From JBBPXY01 sp038200435 (GTDB taxonomy: Bacteria > Actinomycetota > Thermoleophilia > Solirubrobacterales > Solirubrobacteraceae): a stretch of 48,699 nucleotides of DNA. The position numbers were made by a program, and so were the translations under genes. Where the stretch lies: NCBI GenBank assembly GCA_038200435.1, contig JBBPXY010000067.1, positions 1 through 48,699 on the forward strand. The letters are read 5' to 3'. Below the pieces are notes generated by a model. That model made no database searches. It was not told the origin of the DNA and saw nothing but the letters and a program-made list of their open reading frames with translations. Below are positions 7,311-14,929 of this stretch, piece after piece (within the stretch, counting starts at the first letter, position 1; every line of letters begins with the position of its first letter).

Positions 7311-8411
7311 ATGCGCGTCATTGCCGGGATCGCCGGCGTCCTCCTCGTCATCGCAATGCTCGTCGAGTTCTTCGTGAGCTTCATGCTGCCCGTGCGTGTG
7401 AAGCGCGATCCGCGACTCGCCCGTGCGCTGTTCACGCAGCTCTGGCGCGCCTGGCGCGGGGTCGCGCGGCGGCTGCCGGACGGCCCGCGCGAGACGCTGC
7501 TCGGCCTGTTCGGCCCGCTCGGACTGTTGTTCAACCTCGCGCTCTGGACTGCCGGACTCGTGCTCGGCTTCGCGCTGCTGCAGTACGGCTTCGGCTCTCA
7601 TGTGACCGGTGACGGCGGCGCCTCCTTCGGCGATGACCTCTACTTCAGCGCCGGTGGCTTCCTGTCGGCCTCGAGTGGTGTCGAACCGACCTCGGCCGCG
7701 GCCAAGACCTTGTTGCTGGCCGAAGCCGCGGCGGGGTTCATGGTGCTGTTCATCGCGATCGGCTACCTCCCTGCGCTCTTCCAGGCCTTCTCGCGGCGCG
7801 AGACTGCGGTCTCGCAGCTCGACCCGCGGGCCGGCTCGCCTCCGACGGCGGGAGCGATGCTGCGCCGTGCGGTCAACCGCGAGCAGGTGCCCCAGCTGCT
7901 CGACTACCTGGGCGAGTGGGAGGGCTGGGCCGCCGAGCTCATGGAGACTCACCTCTCCTACCCGGTGATCGGCTACTACCGCTCTCAGCACCTGGGTCAG
8001 AACTGGCTCGGGGCGCTCACCGTGGTGCTCGACACGTGTGCGCTCATCGCGGCAGCCACCCGGGTCTCCGAGGCCGATTCGGCGACGCTCACCTTCGCGC
8101 TCGGACGGCACGCTGTCTCGGATCTCACCTACACCTTCGGCGCGAGCGCCAGCGGGGCACGCGCGCCGCTCAGCGACGAGCACTTCGACGAGCTCTACGA
8201 GCTGCTCGAGCGGAGCGGCTTGGACATCGAAGATGCCGAGACGACGCGCGCCCACCTCGACGAGCTGCGCAAGATGTACGAACCGCAGGTCGCGGGGCTC
8301 TCTGCGGTGCTCTACCTGCGCCTTCCCGAGTGGATGAGCGCGACCAAGACGGTGGCCAACTGGCACGCGGAGGTCGTCGAGCGTGGGCGGGCGCGCGGCC
8401 CGCTGACCTGA
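7311..8411 (+). CDS. ion-channel-like membrane protein with degenerate filter
   Basis: 366 residues. TM segments lie at about 3-25 (AGVLLVIAMLVEFFVSFML), 63-85 and 120-145, with a re-entrant-like loop at about 100-117. The layout TM, pore loop, TM plus a long soluble C-terminal region resembles two-TM potassium channels. At the filter position, where channels carry TxGYGD, this protein reads FLSASSGVEP, so potassium selectivity is not expected. The soluble part (about 150-366) is helical and contains EWEGWAAELMETHLSYPVIGYYRSQH and a cluster of acidic residues. The fold call is moderate; function is unknown. It starts 23 nt after the hydrolase gene. Confidence 0.72.
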   Translation: MRVIAGIAGVLLVIAMLVEFFVSFMLPVRVKRDPRLARALFTQLWRAWRGVARRLPDGPRETLLGLFGPLGLLFNLALWTAGLVLGFALLQYGFGSHVTGDGGASFGDDLYFSAGGFLSASSGVEPTSAAAKTLLLAEAAAGFMVLFIAIGYLPALFQAFSRRETAVSQLDPRAGSPPTAGAMLRRAVNREQVPQLLDYLGEWEGWAAELMETHLSYPVIGYYRSQHLGQNWLGALTVVLDTCALIAAATRVSEADSATLTFALGRHAVSDLTYTFGASASGARAPLSDEHFDELYELLERSGLDIEDAETTRAHLDELRKMYEPQVAGLSAVLYLRLPEWMSATKTVANWHAEVVERGRARGPLT

Positions 8412-8718
8412 CTCCGCAGCAGGGAGCGGTGTCGATCACGCGCGCGCGCTCGTCGCCGCGTAGGGCACGCGTCGTCGCTGTGGGTGCGAGTGGACAGTGC
8501 GCGGCCTGCGGCCGGCTCACAGTGGACAGGGCAAGATCTCGGCCCTAGTCACTGTCCACTGTCGACTGTCCACTTCACCCGCGCAGCGGGTCCGCCGGAT
8601 CCCTCTCCTCCACCCCGTGCGGCGACCCGTAGGCCAGCAGCTCGAGGAACGGCGCGGCGTCGAAGGCTTCAGGGCCGAGCACCCGGCGCCCGACCACACG
8701 CGTGAAGCCTACGCGGCG
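8412..8718. other. 307-bp intergenic region with palindromic repeats
   Basis: Lies between convergent genes. The central part holds the nested inverted repeats described separately (8489-8574). In 8575-8718 I see no gene or clear signal. Confidence 0.5.
8489..8574. repeat. two nested inverted repeats with GTGGACAG core
   Basis: Outer arms AGTGGACAGT (8489-8498) and ACTGTCCACT (8565-8574) are perfect complements. Inner arms CAGTGGACAG (8520-8529) and CTGTCCACTG (8552-8561) are also perfect. Inside the inner loop GGGC and GCCC can pair. Four copies of the 8-mer lie in 86 bp between the ends of two convergent genes. It could act as a bidirectional terminator, but there is no T-run. Confidence 0.7.
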
Positions 8719-9924
8719 TCAGCGGAACACGCCGTTGTGCCCGAGGGAGTAGCGCCCGGGCTGCGGGTACACGGCGAGTCCGTGTGGGCCGCGGCCGACC
8801 GGGATGCGGTGGAGCAGGCGGCCGGTCTTCGTGCTGATCGCGTAGACCTCGCTGTTGTACCGGCCGGCGAGCCAGAGCACCTTCCCGTCGGCGGAGACGC
8901 CGCCCATGTCGGGGCTGCCCCCTCCCGGGAAGCGCCACGTCTTGGTTACGCGCCGCTTGGCGAACGAGACGACCGAGACGGATCCCTCGCCGCGGTTGGA
9001 GACGTAGAGCTGCCGTGAGTCGCGGCTGACGTACAGGCCGTGCGCGCCCGTGCCCGTGTGCATGAAGCGCTTGACGCGCATCGTGCGCGCGTCGACGAGC
9101 CATACGCCGTTGGCGACCGCGTCGGCGACGTAGAAGATCCGCGCGTCGGGGGAGAGCTTCACATCCTGGGGCAGCGTGTGCTGCCCGATGTCGATGTAGC
9201 GCACCACGCGCTGGTGGGCGACGTCGAGCACGAGGAGCTTGCCGGAGAACTCGCAGCTGGCCAGCGCGAGCCGGCCGTCGGCGGAGAAGTCGAGGTGGTC
9301 GACGCCGCGGCACGACACGGGCACCGAGTGGCGCAGGCGCATGGTGTGCGGATCGCGAAAGTCGAGTCGCTGCAACTGCTCGGCGACGGCGATCGCGAAC
9401 TTGCCGTCGACGGTGAAGTAGAGGTTGTAGGGATCGGCTACCGGGATCGGCCGGCCGGGCTTGCCCGTGCGCGGGTTCAGGGGTGTCAGCGAGTTGCCGT
9501 AGTCGTTGTCGACCCACAGGGTCTTCAGGTCGTGCGACGGCGTCACGTGCTGGGGCAGTAGTCCGACGGGGAAGTGCCGGACGATCCGGTAGGTCCGGGG
9601 GTCGATCTCGTCGACAGTGTTGCTCAGGCTGTTGGGTACGTAGATCCGAGCCGGGAAGTGGCGGACCGCCGGGCTCAGCGCATTCGGACGATCCGCGGCG
9701 TAGATGTCGCGCCGGTGCGCTTTGGCCGCGGTGCGCGGCCGAGGGCTGACGAGGGGCAGCCGGCGCGCCGCGATCCCCGGACGCGATGCCGCGCGCGCGT
9801 CGCCGCCGTCGCCCGCGGGGGAGCGAGAGGCGGCCAGGCCGAGGACGAGCAGGGCGTCGAACACCCAGAAGGCGACGATCAACCAGCGCATGAGAGGCTT
9901 GCGGGAGAACACGCGACCAGGCAT
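8719..9924 (-). CDS. membrane-anchored YVTN-type beta-propeller protein
   Basis: 401 residues. An N-terminal hydrophobic segment (about 13-33, WLIVAFWVFDALLVLGLAAS) is an uncleaved anchor or signal. The rest is a series of about seven roughly 42-residue repeats of the YNCE/YVTN surface-layer type: RIYVPNSLSNTVDEIDPRTYR, LKTLWVDNDYGNSLTPLN, RQLYVSNRGEGSVSVV, KVLWLAGRYNSEVYAIS. Such propellers bind ligands or partners outside the cell; no enzymatic motif is visible. It lies 41 nt downstream of the protease gene on the same strand, so they may be co-expressed. A second ATG at about 9891 is an alternative start. Confidence 0.87.
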   Translation of the reverse strand: MPGRVFSRKPLMRWLIVAFWVFDALLVLGLAASRSPAGDGGDARAASRPGIAARRLPLVSPRPRTAAKAHRRDIYAADRPNALSPAVRHFPARIYVPNSLSNTVDEIDPRTYRIVRHFPVGLLPQHVTPSHDLKTLWVDNDYGNSLTPLNPRTGKPGRPIPVADPYNLYFTVDGKFAIAVAEQLQRLDFRDPHTMRLRHSVPVSCRGVDHLDFSADGRLALASCEFSGKLLVLDVAHQRVVRYIDIGQHTLPQDVKLSPDARIFYVADAVANGVWLVDARTMRVKRFMHTGTGAHGLYVSRDSRQLYVSNRGEGSVSVVSFAKRRVTKTWRFPGGGSPDMGGVSADGKVLWLAGRYNSEVYAISTKTGRLLHRIPVGRGPHGLAVYPQPGRYSLGHNGVFR

Positions 9925-9965
9925 TTCAGCAGGCTGACAACCTACCGGCCCCGTTGGCTCTCGCG

Positions 9966-11924
9966 CTAGCCGGAGACGCTGAAGCGCACCAGGTCCGTGC
10001 GCGTGCGCAGGGCACGGCCGCTCGCGCCTCGGATGCGCACCCGGATCGTGCCTCCGCTCGAGAGGAACCGTGCGGGCATTCGGGTGGTGCTCCAGTGGAC
10101 GCTCTTGTCGCGCGTGCCGGCGCGGCGGGCGAGGTAGATCGTCCGCCAGCTGTGGGCGCTCCAGTCATAGATGAGCAGGCGCAAGCCACTGATTCGGCTC
10201 GAGTTGCCGTCGTAGGCAACGCTCAGCCCGAGTACGTTGGCGCGGGCTGCACTTGGCACGATCGTCGCCGCGTAGAAGTCCGAGACGTAGCTCGACCCGG
10301 CGTGGCGGCTCGAGACCTCGAGGCGCGAGGAGTCGTTCCCGTAGAGCCGTCGCACACTCCCGTAGCTCTTCCCGGTGAGCACGCGGAAGCCCGTGGGGCG
10401 ATAGGTGCGCGTGACCGGCGCGGGTGTCGGCTCCGACGCGCTGATCGAGGGCGGGGTGCCGCGGTAGGCGCAGAGTCCGCCGAGCGCCAGGCACGCGTTG
10501 ACGCGCCCGAAGCCGAACTCCGGGTCGCGCCCGCGCGGGCCGAGATCGTCGACCGAGGCGTCGAGCGCGTTGCGCAGTGCTTGTCCTCTCTTCCCGGTCC
10601 GCCACGAGATGAGGGCCGCCACCGCCGCGGCGTGGGGCGTGGCCATCGAGGTGCCGCTGACCCGCATGTAGCCCGAAGCGTCGTGCATGTCGGCCGTCGG
10701 GTAGGTCGGCACCGTCGAGAGGATCGAGACACCGGGGGCGCTGACCTCGACGTCCGAGTTCGAGTTGGAGAAGCTCGCGTGGGCGTCGTGGCGGTCTGTG
10801 GCGCCGACCGAGACTGCGTCGGCGTATCCCGCCGGATACTCGACTGAGGTGTTGCTGTCGTTGCCGGCGGCCGCGACGACGAGCACGTCGTGGCGGAAGG
10901 CGTACGTGACGGCGTCGGACAGGATCGACGACGTGTCGGTCCCACCGAGGCTCATCGAGATCACGCGGATGTTGTACGTATCGCGCTTGGCCACGATGGC
11001 GTTGATGCACGCCGCGATGTCCGCGTCGAACCCCGACCCCGTCGAGTCGAGTGCCTTGCACGGGTAGACGCGGGCCCCGGGTGCGACGCCGACGATGCCC
11101 TTCCCGTTGTTGCCGGTTGCCGCGATCGTGCCAGCGACGTGGGTGCCGTGGCCGTCGTCATCGAGGCATCCGGCTGTGAACGCGCCGGATCCCGTCAACG
11201 CTGACCGGCACGGCTGGATCAGCTTGCCGGCGAGGTCCTCGTGGGTGGTGTCGACGCCGGTATCGATCACTCCGACGGCGAAGTTCTGCGCTGCCCACGC
11301 GCCCGGCCCGGAGTGAAAGCCCATGCGGTCGTAGGCCTCGCGACCGTCGATATCGGCGTCGGCGAGCCCGCCCGACTGTCCCGTGTTGTCGAGCCCCCAG
11401 AGGGTCGAGAAGAACGGGTCGTTCGGCGTGACCTGGATCGTGTAGCGCCGGTTGGGCGCGGCGAGCGCGATGCGGCGATCGTGTCGGTAGCTTGCGAGCG
11501 CGGCGTCGACGGCCTGTCCGCGAGGAAGGGTGAGCACCTCCGCGCGCTCCGGGCCGAGGGTGTTCGATCCGGTCGCTCCTACGGCTCGCCTGAAAGCCTG
11601 GCGCTCGGCCGCCGAGGTGCCCGGGCGGAAGCGGACGACGACGTGCCGCGGGTCCGGCGGTGCCTGGCGCCGGGGGGTCACGGCGGCGACCGCGGTGCCA
11701 GGACGGGGGCGCGGAGCGCGCGCAGGTCGCCGGCGGGCGGGGGCCGGGGCGCTGAGCCCTGCTCGCCGGTGCTCGGGCGATGCGGCGCTTCTGGGAGCAG
11801 AGGCTGAAACGGGCGCGGCCGCGGTCCGCACGATCTCGTGCGGCCGGGAGGAGGTGGCCAGGCCGGCGGGAATGAGCAGGCATGCGCCCACCGCGGCCGC
11901 CGCTGCGCGCTTCCAGCGCCTCAT
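9966..11924 (-). CDS. secreted subtilisin-like serine protease (S8)
   Basis: 652 residues from ATG 11924, chosen for GAGGA 6 nt upstream and the signal peptide that follows (RRWKRAAAAAVGACLLIPAGLA). A Pro/Ala/Arg-rich linker precedes an inhibitor-I9/fervidolysin-like propeptide (about 105-180: HVVVRFRPGTSAAERQAF, VLTLPRG). The S8 catalytic domain holds Asp221 (VIDTGVD), His259 (GHGTHVAGT) and Ser426 (GTSMATPHAA), with oxyanion Asn in AAGNDSN. Four cysteines in the domain may form disulfides. The C-terminal about 130 residues form a separate beta-rich domain (SSYVSDFYAATIVPS, GGTIRVRIRGASGR), probably for substrate or wall binding. It is divergent from the riboswitch-controlled hydrolase. Confidence 0.95.
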   Translation of the reverse strand: MRRWKRAAAAAVGACLLIPAGLATSSRPHEIVRTAAAPVSASAPRSAASPEHRRAGLSAPAPARRRPARAPRPRPGTAVAAVTPRRQAPPDPRHVVVRFRPGTSAAERQAFRRAVGATGSNTLGPERAEVLTLPRGQAVDAALASYRHDRRIALAAPNRRYTIQVTPNDPFFSTLWGLDNTGQSGGLADADIDGREAYDRMGFHSGPGAWAAQNFAVGVIDTGVDTTHEDLAGKLIQPCRSALTGSGAFTAGCLDDDGHGTHVAGTIAATGNNGKGIVGVAPGARVYPCKALDSTGSGFDADIAACINAIVAKRDTYNIRVISMSLGGTDTSSILSDAVTYAFRHDVLVVAAAGNDSNTSVEYPAGYADAVSVGATDRHDAHASFSNSNSDVEVSAPGVSILSTVPTYPTADMHDASGYMRVSGTSMATPHAAAVAALISWRTGKRGQALRNALDASVDDLGPRGRDPEFGFGRVNACLALGGLCAYRGTPPSISASEPTPAPVTRTYRPTGFRVLTGKSYGSVRRLYGNDSSRLEVSSRHAGSSYVSDFYAATIVPSAARANVLGLSVAYDGNSSRISGLRLLIYDWSAHSWRTIYLARRAGTRDKSVHWSTTRMPARFLSSGGTIRVRIRGASGRALRTRTDLVRFSVSG

Positions 11925-12054
11925 CGCTTTTCCTCGAAGGGGTTCATGTGGCTCGATCACAACAACCCCGCGATGGCCCCGGCGTTGCGCTGCCTGCGCG
12001 GGCTTCTCGCATGCTCAACACAAGGCTGCGCGAGGGCGAGGGAGGTGCCGATTC

Positions 12055-12082
12055 TTGATTCCGTGGCGAGGGACGCTATTCT
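12055..12082 (+). promoter_or_regulatory. promoter of the first c-di-AMP riboswitch transcript
   Basis: TTGATT (12055-12060), a 16-nt spacer and TATTCT (12077-12082) lie just upstream of the riboswitch. Transcription would start near 12089. Confidence 0.55.
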
Positions 12083-12099
12083 CGCCGCTTCGTTATGTG

Positions 12100-12243
12100 A
12101 CCCAGCCGAATCTCTGCCGCCCGAGGGCGATGGAGAGCGGGGGACCCAGAGAGTCGTCTTCGAGCGGCTCCGGGGCGAATCGCAGGTGCATCCTGCGTAG
12201 CGCTGCTCTTTCTGCGCGAGCCCGTCAGCTAACCCCGCAGGCA
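12100..12243 (+). promoter_or_regulatory. c-di-AMP riboswitch (ydaO/yuaA class)
   Basis: The diagnostic 3' block CCCGTCAGCTAACCCCGCAG (12220-12240) is present. Upstream come GCCGAATCTC..CCGCCCGAG, the GAGAGCGGGGGACCC block, CGGGGCGAATCGC and TGCGTAGCGC, in the order and spacing of the actinobacterial ydaO aptamer. The canonical GGGGGAACC is here GGGGGACCC, one base different. These riboswitches bind cyclic di-AMP and normally turn off wall hydrolase or potassium transport genes. The start codon of an NlpC/P60-like hydrolase follows 26 nt later, the classical actinobacterial target. The 5' boundary is approximate. Confidence 0.93.
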
Positions 12244-12268
12244 TCCGAAAGAGAAGGGACCGAAAGTC

Positions 12269-12850
12269 TTGCCTGCCAACCCCAGCCGAAGTCGCGTACT
12301 CGTACGCATTGTCGTTCTTGCCTGTCTCGTGGTGACCGCGTGCCTGGGCTCTGTCGCCTCGTCCTTCGCTGATTCGACCGGTGGTGCCGGCGACGGCACG
12401 AAGGCCGCCTCTTACCCGGCACCGAAGTCTTCCGCTCCGGTGCACAGGGCGGCTCTTCGCCACGACGGCACGGCCGTCGCTCCGTCTGACGCTCCGGTCG
12501 CCGTCAAGCGCGTCATCGCCGCGGCGAACAAGATCGCCAAGACGCCCTACCGCTACGGCGGCGGGCACGGAAGCTTTCACGACAGTGCCTACGACTGCTC
12601 GGGCTCGGTCTCCTACGCCCTCCACGGCGGCAACCTGCTGAGCTCTCCGATGCCATCCGGAGGCTTTCAGTCCTACGGGTCGCGCGGGCGGGGTCGCTGG
12701 ATCACCACCTACGCGAACGGCGGCCACATGTACGCGGTGATCGCGGGGCTGCGGTTCGACACGAGTGGCGCCCGGAGCAGCGGGTCGCGGTGGCAGCGGG
12801 CAAGCCGCTCTTCGAGCGGTTACACCGTGCGTCACCCGCGCGGCTACTGA
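12269..12850 (+). CDS. secreted NlpC/P60-like peptidoglycan hydrolase (short form)
   Basis: 193 residues. TTG 12269 is the first usable start after the riboswitch, with GAAGGGA upstream. The signal peptide (VLVRIVVLACLVVTACLGSVASSFA) is followed by a short linker and a domain with catalytic Cys in YDCSGSVSYAL and His in GGHMYAVIAG, as in C40 (NlpC/P60-type) cysteine peptidases that cut peptidoglycan stems. The motifs GGGH, LLSSP, SGGF, YGSRG and YAN recur in the same order in the gene at 17198-19159, so the two are paralogues. This one has no binding domain or C-terminal tail. Expression is expected to fall when c-di-AMP is high. Confidence 0.88.
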   Translation: MPANPSRSRVLVRIVVLACLVVTACLGSVASSFADSTGGAGDGTKAASYPAPKSSAPVHRAALRHDGTAVAPSDAPVAVKRVIAAANKIAKTPYRYGGGHGSFHDSAYDCSGSVSYALHGGNLLSSPMPSGGFQSYGSRGRGRWITTYANGGHMYAVIAGLRFDTSGARSSGSRWQRASRSSSGYTVRHPRGY

Positions 12851-12884
12851 TCGTCCTTTAGATAAGACGAGCCGGGAGGTCCGG

Positions 12885-14807
12885 CTAGACGGCCGAGTGC
12901 CCGTGGCCGTTCCCATGCCCGTCGCTGTGGCCGTTGCCCGCGCCCGTGCCCGGGCCGGTCGCGGGGCTCGGGTCTTGAGCGGGGGTAGGAGGGTTCCCGT
13001 TCCCGTTCCCGTGTCCGTTGCCATGTCCGTTCCCGGGGGTCTGGTCCTGACCGCTGTTGCCGGGAGCCGGAGCTTGCCCGTTGCCGTGCGGCTGGCCGTT
13101 GCCGTTGCCGTGGGTCTGTCCGCTGCCTGGGGACTGACCGTTGCCGTTGCCGTTGCCGTGGGTCTGGCCATTGCCGCTGCCCGGCGTCTGGCCGTGACCG
13201 CCGTGCCCGTGGTCAGGGTGGGGATTGCCGTGGTGGGCGTGGTCGTGGCCGTTACCCGTGGCCGGATCGGTCACCGGCGTGGGGACGGGATCCGTCGCAG
13301 GCGTCGGCGTGGGGTCGGAGGCGGGCACACTGACCGAGGTCGGGCCGGGATCGAGAGCTCCGCCCTGCGCCGACCCGGTCGGCGGGTTGCTGCTGCCTGT
13401 GTGGGTCGGCGGGGTCGTCCCACCGCCCTGATGAGACGCCGGGGCCGGGGCGACTTGACGCGTGACGACGTAGGAGACGGGAGTGGGCTGCGGCACGTGC
13501 TTCTGGGTCTTGGGAGAGCTGAAGATGACGGGCGCGACCGCGTGGTGGGGGCGCGGCGCCACCGGTGTGCGGTTCACCCTGCGCGCGGGTGCATGCCTTC
13601 GGGGCGCCGAAGACTGGCGCCGGGCGAGCGCGGCGTTGGCGTGTGCCAGCCGCGCGGCGTGCGGGTGCTCGTCGCTCAGCGCGGCGACGTGCGCGGCGGC
13701 GATGGCCTGAGCGTCGCGGTGCACTGGCGTCTCGGCCTTGACGAATGACGCGATAGCCACGCCGCCGACGGCCGCGGTCGTGGCCGCGGTGGCCACGACG
13801 TTCGCCACCGACGCGGCGTTGGCGGCGCCCAGGCCGCCTCCGAACCATGAGGCCACGCGCTGGGGCACGTTGACGGCGATCGTCCAGAGAGCGAGGGGCC
13901 GCGTGCCGGCGTAACAGGAGCAGAAGGCGCGCACCGCGTCGGGATCGAGCTGAGTGCCGGCCTCGGCCTTGAGGATGCCGATGGCCTCCTTGTGCGCGCG
14001 AGAGGCCCGGTAGGGGCGGGTCGAGGTGATCGCGTCGAAGGTGTCGGCCACCGCGATGATGCGGGCGCCCATCGGGATCTCGTCGCCCGTAAGGCGATAC
14101 GGGTAGCCGGTCCCGTCGAGCCGCTCGTGGTGGTGGCGCACCATGAGCGTCAGCTCGTCGTCGCCGAGAGCGCGCACGAGCACCGCACCGTCGACCGGAT
14201 GGCGCTTGATGATGCCGAACTCCTCGTCGGTGAGCTTGCCCTTCTTCCCCAGCACTTCGGGCGGGGTCTTGACCTTGCCGACGTCGTGCATGGCCGCCGC
14301 GGCGCGGACCTGCGCGACCTCGTGAGAGGACATGCCCATCCGCTTGGCGATGTTCGCCGAATGACGCGCGACGCGGCGTGAGTGCCCGTGGGTGTAGGGA
14401 TCACGTGCTTCGAGGCTCGAGGCCAGCTGGCTCAGCAGGCCGACGCGCTCATCGCGGCTGAGGTCGCCGCCGAAGACGGCTTCCGGCGATCCGTCGGTGA
14501 GGCCGAGTAGTTCCGTCGCGTGGGCGAGGCGGCGTTCGGACTGCCAGCGGTGGATCCAGCCCCACAGCATGAGCTCGCCGAACAGCACGTCCTGGGAGTC
14601 GGTGCGCGTCTTCCACAGCGCGCCGCCCAGAGCCGACATCGCGAAGGAAACTCCCGCGCCGATGGCCATTGTGATCCAGACGGAGCTCACGATGCCCGCG
14701 GCGCGCAGCCACCAGACGAACAGCACGGGGAGAACGGCCACGACGAACGTCGCGGCCAGCACCAGCGGTAGGTACGCCAGCATCTGGCGCTTGTTCTGCT
14801 TTCCCAC
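12885..14807 (-). CDS. membrane HD-GYP protein with long His/Asn/Gly-rich tail
   Basis: 640 residues from GTG 14807 (AGGAG upstream). Two TM segments (about 9-33 and 36-62) are followed by an HD-GYP domain (about 115-300): THGHS, HD at 174-175 (MHDVGKV), HHHERLDGTGYP (GYP at 234-236), ADTFDAITS. HD-GYP enzymes hydrolyse c-di-GMP or related cyclic dinucleotides; all metal ligands look present. A third hydrophobic stretch (about 328-356) would place the remaining 280 residues outside. That tail is Pro/Ala-rich, then almost pure Gly, Asn, His and Gln (NGNGNGQ, GHGNGHGNGNG), encoded by imperfect short DNA repeats at about 12890-13250. Metal binding by the His-rich tail is a guess. Confidence 0.9.
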   Translation of the reverse strand: MGKQNKRQMLAYLPLVLAATFVVAVLPVLFVWWLRAAGIVSSVWITMAIGAGVSFAMSALGGALWKTRTDSQDVLFGELMLWGWIHRWQSERRLAHATELLGLTDGSPEAVFGGDLSRDERVGLLSQLASSLEARDPYTHGHSRRVARHSANIAKRMGMSSHEVAQVRAAAAMHDVGKVKTPPEVLGKKGKLTDEEFGIIKRHPVDGAVLVRALGDDELTLMVRHHHERLDGTGYPYRLTGDEIPMGARIIAVADTFDAITSTRPYRASRAHKEAIGILKAEAGTQLDPDAVRAFCSCYAGTRPLALWTIAVNVPQRVASWFGGGLGAANAASVANVVATAATTAAVGGVAIASFVKAETPVHRDAQAIAAAHVAALSDEHPHAARLAHANAALARRQSSAPRRHAPARRVNRTPVAPRPHHAVAPVIFSSPKTQKHVPQPTPVSYVVTRQVAPAPASHQGGGTTPPTHTGSSNPPTGSAQGGALDPGPTSVSVPASDPTPTPATDPVPTPVTDPATGNGHDHAHHGNPHPDHGHGGHGQTPGSGNGQTHGNGNGNGQSPGSGQTHGNGNGQPHGNGQAPAPGNSGQDQTPGNGHGNGHGNGNGNPPTPAQDPSPATGPGTGAGNGHSDGHGNGHGHSAV

Positions 14808-14916
14808 AGTTCTCCTAGAGACGTCACCCAGCGGACTTTCAGGTGTTCGTCATGGCGCGCTCGAACTTGAGCAGCCGTCTCGCGCCACGGACCAACGTTC
14901 CCCTGCCTCGGAGCGC

Positions 14917-14922
14917 CATACT
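14917..14922 (+). promoter_or_regulatory. -10 element of a probable leaderless promoter
   Basis: CATACT ends 7 nt before the P450 start ATG at 14930. No Shine-Dalgarno sequence lies between. Confidence 0.45.
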
Positions 14923-14929
14923 GCGCGCC

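Noticed and set aside
12765..13748. A Val/Ala/Arg-rich plus-strand frame with apparent repeats.
   Set aside because: It is the reverse of the Gly/Asn/His repeat tail of the HD-GYP gene; the repeats come from that tail.
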